Shown piece after piece: positions 61,567 through 64,000 of a stretch of DNA of 64,000 nt (its first letter is position 1; every line of letters begins with the position of its first letter). Made by a program: the position numbers and the translations under genes. This DNA is from JAZDFC01 sp043808235. Lineage in GTDB: Bacteria > Bacteroidota > Ignavibacteria > Ignavibacteriales > Melioribacteraceae. The notes under the pieces were generated by a model. The model saw only the letters and a list, made by a program, of their open reading frames with translations. It searched no databases and was not told where the DNA came from. The stretch is taken from contig JAZDFC010000052.1 in the NCBI GenBank assembly GCA_043808235.1, forward strand, positions 1-64,000, given 5' to 3'.

Positions 61567-64000
61567 ATGGATTTTCAGAATAAAATAATAATAAAAGGCG
61601 CTCGTGAACATAATCTCAAGAATATTGATCTTGAGATTCCGCGTGATTCTTTTACGGTGATTACCGGTCTGTCCGGGTCGGGTAAATCCTCGCTTGCTTT
61701 CGATACAATTTATGCCGAGGGACAGCGAAGATACATTGAATCATTATCTGCCTATGCCCGCCAGTTCCTCGATATGCTTGAAAAACCGGAAGTTGATTTG
61801 ATTGAAGGACTTAGTCCGGCGATTTCGATTGAGCAAAAATCCACCTCTCACAATCCGAGATCTACTGTCGGCACCGTAACTGAAATTTATGATTATCTAA
61901 GATTACTTTTTGCACGAGTAGGTAAACCACATTGTTACAATTGCGGCAGACCGGTTGAAAAGCAAACATCCGAACAGATTCTTGATACTGCGCTTACAAA
62001 CTTCCTGGATCAAAGAATCATTATTCTTGCGCCGGTTGTTCGGGGAAGGAAAGGACATTACAGAGAATTGTTTGAAGACATTTTACGCGATGGCTTTGTT
62101 CGTGTAAGAGTTGATGACGAAATATATGAATTGGAACCGGGCTTTAAAGTAGATCGTTACAAAGTGCACAATATCGAAATTGTAATTGATAGATTGAAGG
62201 TAAACCAGGACGCGTCAAACCGGTTAAGCGAATCGATAGAAGTTGCAATTAATTATGGCAACGGCAGTATCATAATAAATGATGGAAAGGAAGATTATAT
62301 TTTCAGCCGCGACTTAGCGTGTATTCACTGTGGGATAAGTTACCAGGAATTAGCGCCGAATTCGTTCTCTTTCAATTCGCCATATGGTTCGTGCCCTGAT
62401 TGTGAAGGGCTGGGAGAAAAAAAGGAATATGATTTATCTTTAATAATTCCCGATTGGAATAAAACAATCAATGAAGAAGGAATTGCTGCGCTTGGCAAGC
62501 CGAGAAATATCTGGTTCTTCAATCAGCTCGAAGGAGTTGGAAAATATTTTGGATTTGATTTCGATACCAGGCTCTGCGATCTAACCGAATCGCAAAAAGA
62601 GATTTTATTACACGGCACTAAGGAAAAAATTCCATTCAGCTATACTTTCGGCGGTGGCAAAGCAGTTCAATACATGCATAAATTCAGTGGTGTTGTTAAT
62701 TACCTCAATCATTTTTACGAAAATACTTCTTCCACCAATATTCGGGATTGGGCTGAATCATTTATGAATACCATGATGTGCTCAACTTGCAATGGCGGTA
62801 GACTAAAGAAGGAATCTTTGTCGGTGACTATCGGCGGTAAAAATATTAGTCAAGTAACTGAATTATCTATTGAACGGTCAAGGGGATATTTTGAAAATTT
62901 GGAGCTGACGGGACGCGACGCAATCATCGCCAAACAAATTTTAAAAGAAATTAAAACCCGGTTGAGCTTCTTGTTAAATGTTGGTTTGGATTATCTCACA
63001 TTGAATCGGACGGCAAGAACACTATCGGGAGGGGAATCTCAAAGAATTCGGCTGGCAACTCAAATTGGATCTCAACTCGCCGGGGTGCTGTATGTGCTTG
63101 ATGAACCAAGTATCGGTTTGCATCAAAGCGATAATATAAAACTCATAAATTCATTGAAGGAATTAAGAGACCTTGGGAATACAATAATAGTGGTTGAACA
63201 CGACCGCGAGACAATTGAATGTTCGGATTTTATGATTGACCTCGGTCCAAATGCGGGTGTGCATGGCGGGGAAGTTTGTTTGAGTGGTGAAACGACAAAT
63301 ATTATGAATTCCAAAAACGGATTGAGATCATTGACTCTACAATATTTAAAAAACAAAAAGCGGATTGAGATTCCGCAAGAAAGAAGAAAGGGCAACGGGA
63401 AGTCAATAGAACTAAACGGAGTTACCGGAAATAATCTAGCCGGAATAAATGTACAATTTCCTTTGGGCACATTTATCGCCATCACGGGTGTTAGCGGTTC
63501 GGGTAAATCCTCTTTGATCAACGAGACATTTGTAAAAATACTAATGCAGAAAATTTACAAATCGAAAGTTGCCCCTCTTCCTTATCAAGAAATAAAGGGA
63601 CTTGAGTTTATTGATAAGGTTATTGAGATTGATCAATCCCCGATTGGAAGAACACCGCGTTCCAATCCGGCAACTTATACCGGTGTTTTTACTTATATAA
63701 GAGATTTATTTGCGCAACTGCCCGAAGCTAAAATGAGAGGCTATAAACCGGGCAGATTTAGTTTTAACGTGAAAAGCGGAAGATGCGAAGAATGTCAAGG
63801 AGACGGACTTAAGAAAATTGAAATGAATTTTTTACCCGATGTGTACGTAACATGCGAAGTCTGCAACGGAAGAAGGTACAATCGCGAAACACTTGAGATT
63901 TTATATCGTACTAAATCCATTGCGGATGTTCTTGATATGAGGATTGACGAAGCCCTTGAATATTTTGAAGAAATGCCGACAATAAAACGTAAAATTCAGA
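61567..64000 (+). CDS. uvrA: Excinuclease ABC subunit A, N-terminal 811 residues (3' end outside window)
   Basis: Starts ATG 61567 ('KGAREHNLKNIDLEIPRD') and is open to the window end. Walker A 'GLSGSGKSS', zinc module 'CIHCG...CPDCEG', ABC signature 'LSGGESQRI', Walker B 'YVLDEPSIGLHQ', second Walker A 'GVSGSGKSS', second zinc module 'CEECQGDG...CEVCNGRR'. UvrA scans for bulky DNA damage in nucleotide excision repair. The second ABC signature lies beyond 64000. Shadow frames on the minus strand here are not genes. Confidence 0.96.
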   Translation, partial: MDFQNKIIIKGAREHNLKNIDLEIPRDSFTVITGLSGSGKSSLAFDTIYAEGQRRYIESLSAYARQFLDMLEKPEVDLIEGLSPAISIEQKSTSHNPRSTVGTVTEIYDYLRLLFARVGKPHCYNCGRPVEKQTSEQILDTALTNFLDQRIIILAPVVRGRKGHYRELFEDILRDGFVRVRVDDEIYELEPGFKVDRYKVHNIEIVIDRLKVNQDASNRLSESIEVAINYGNGSIIINDGKEDYIFSRDLACIHCGISYQELAPNSFSFNSPYGSCPDCEGLGEKKEYDLSLIIPDWNKTINEEGIAALGKPRNIWFFNQLEGVGKYFGFDFDTRLCDLTESQKEILLHGTKEKIPFSYTFGGGKAVQYMHKFSGVVNYLNHFYENTSSTNIRDWAESFMNTMMCSTCNGGRLKKESLSVTIGGKNISQVTELSIERSRGYFENLELTGRDAIIAKQILKEIKTRLSFLLNVGLDYLTLNRTARTLSGGESQRIRLATQIGSQLAGVLYVLDEPSIGLHQSDNIKLINSLKELRDLGNTIIVVEHDRETIECSDFMIDLGPNAGVHGGEVCLSGETTNIMNSKNGLRSLTLQYLKNKKRIEIPQERRKGNGKSIELNGVTGNNLAGINVQFPLGTFIAITGVSGSGKSSLINETFVKILMQKIYKSKVAPLPYQEIKGLEFIDKVIEIDQSPIGRTPRSNPATYTGVFTYIRDLFAQLPEAKMRGYKPGRFSFNVKSGRCEECQGDGLKKIEMNFLPDVYVTCEVCNGRRYNRETLEILYRTKSIADVLDMRIDEALEYFEEMPTIKRKIQ

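Noticed and set aside
1..64000. CRISPR arrays, tRNA, rRNA, insertion sequences
   Set aside because: None seen on reading; the periodic repeats have no spacers and no cas genes are present.

Overview
The window is a low-GC (AT-rich) chromosomal segment of a Gram-negative bacterium. It most resembles the class Ignavibacteria (Ignavibacteriota/Bacteroidota-Chlorobi group). The evidence is several proteins ending in type IX secretion (T9SS) type-A sorting domains with the 'NYPNPFNPST'-type motif (16280-18271, 42771-48134, 48131-48820, 55787-57772), a carboxypeptidase-regulatory-like TonB receptor, a YtfE/RIC-like hemerythrin protein paired with a LuxR-type regulator, many signal-peptide and lipoprotein genes, and weak or variable Shine-Dalgarno sites. 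No rRNA, tRNA, CRISPR array, insertion sequence or phage gene was seen. The species assignment is an inference.

Layout. 1-3072: the end of ileS, then dksA-like, lspA and rluD in one operon. 3073-4506: a reversed PIN/ribbon-helix-helix toxin-antitoxin pair lying between two diverged copies of the rluD 3' end. 4507-13052: metal, NO and cofactor genes (RIC-like hemerythrin with LuxR regulator, cobalamin adenosyltransferase, TonB receptor with small partner, methyltransferase, FeoA-FeoB fusion with a Cys-rich miniprotein). 13202-16020: an unknown secreted protein, an exported beta-carbonic anhydrase flanked by direct repeats, and an EamA transporter. 16280-21809: an apparent regulatory system made of a nine-heme cytochrome exported by T9SS, a stand-alone receiver, a sensor kinase with a c-type heme motif in its periplasmic domain, and a sigma-54 activator. 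21969-32125: cysS, outer-membrane proteins, two lipoproteins of extreme composition, rsgA, an ATP-grasp-like protein, a TPR lipoprotein and a LolB-like lipoprotein. 32119-33339: an EnvC-like protein. 33542-42784: a mosaic surface-glycan cluster (flippase, GT-C-like enzyme, UDP-galactopyranose mutase, five glycosyltransferases) running directly into a very large C25 (gingipain/PorU-like) protease and two surface proteins (to 50165). 50162-64000: housekeeping (HAD phosphatase, PQQ-like propeller, lepA, two lepB, T9SS subtilase, O-methyltransferase, Rrf2 regulator, YcaQ-like protein, YigZ, and the start of uvrA).

Main points for a second look. (1) The heme-sensor/sigma-54/T9SS multiheme cytochrome block looks like a dedicated system for extracellular electron transfer. 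(2) The genome carries recombination scars: synonymously diverged duplicates of the envC and rluD 3' ends and a truncated glf, each next to accessory DNA. (3) Degenerate 7-bp-periodic repeat arrays occur in at least seven intergenic places and flank accessory genes. (4) The C25 protease contains a domain strikingly like the animal FAM3/ILEI fold. (5) rsgA has no ATG, GTG or TTG start in frame.
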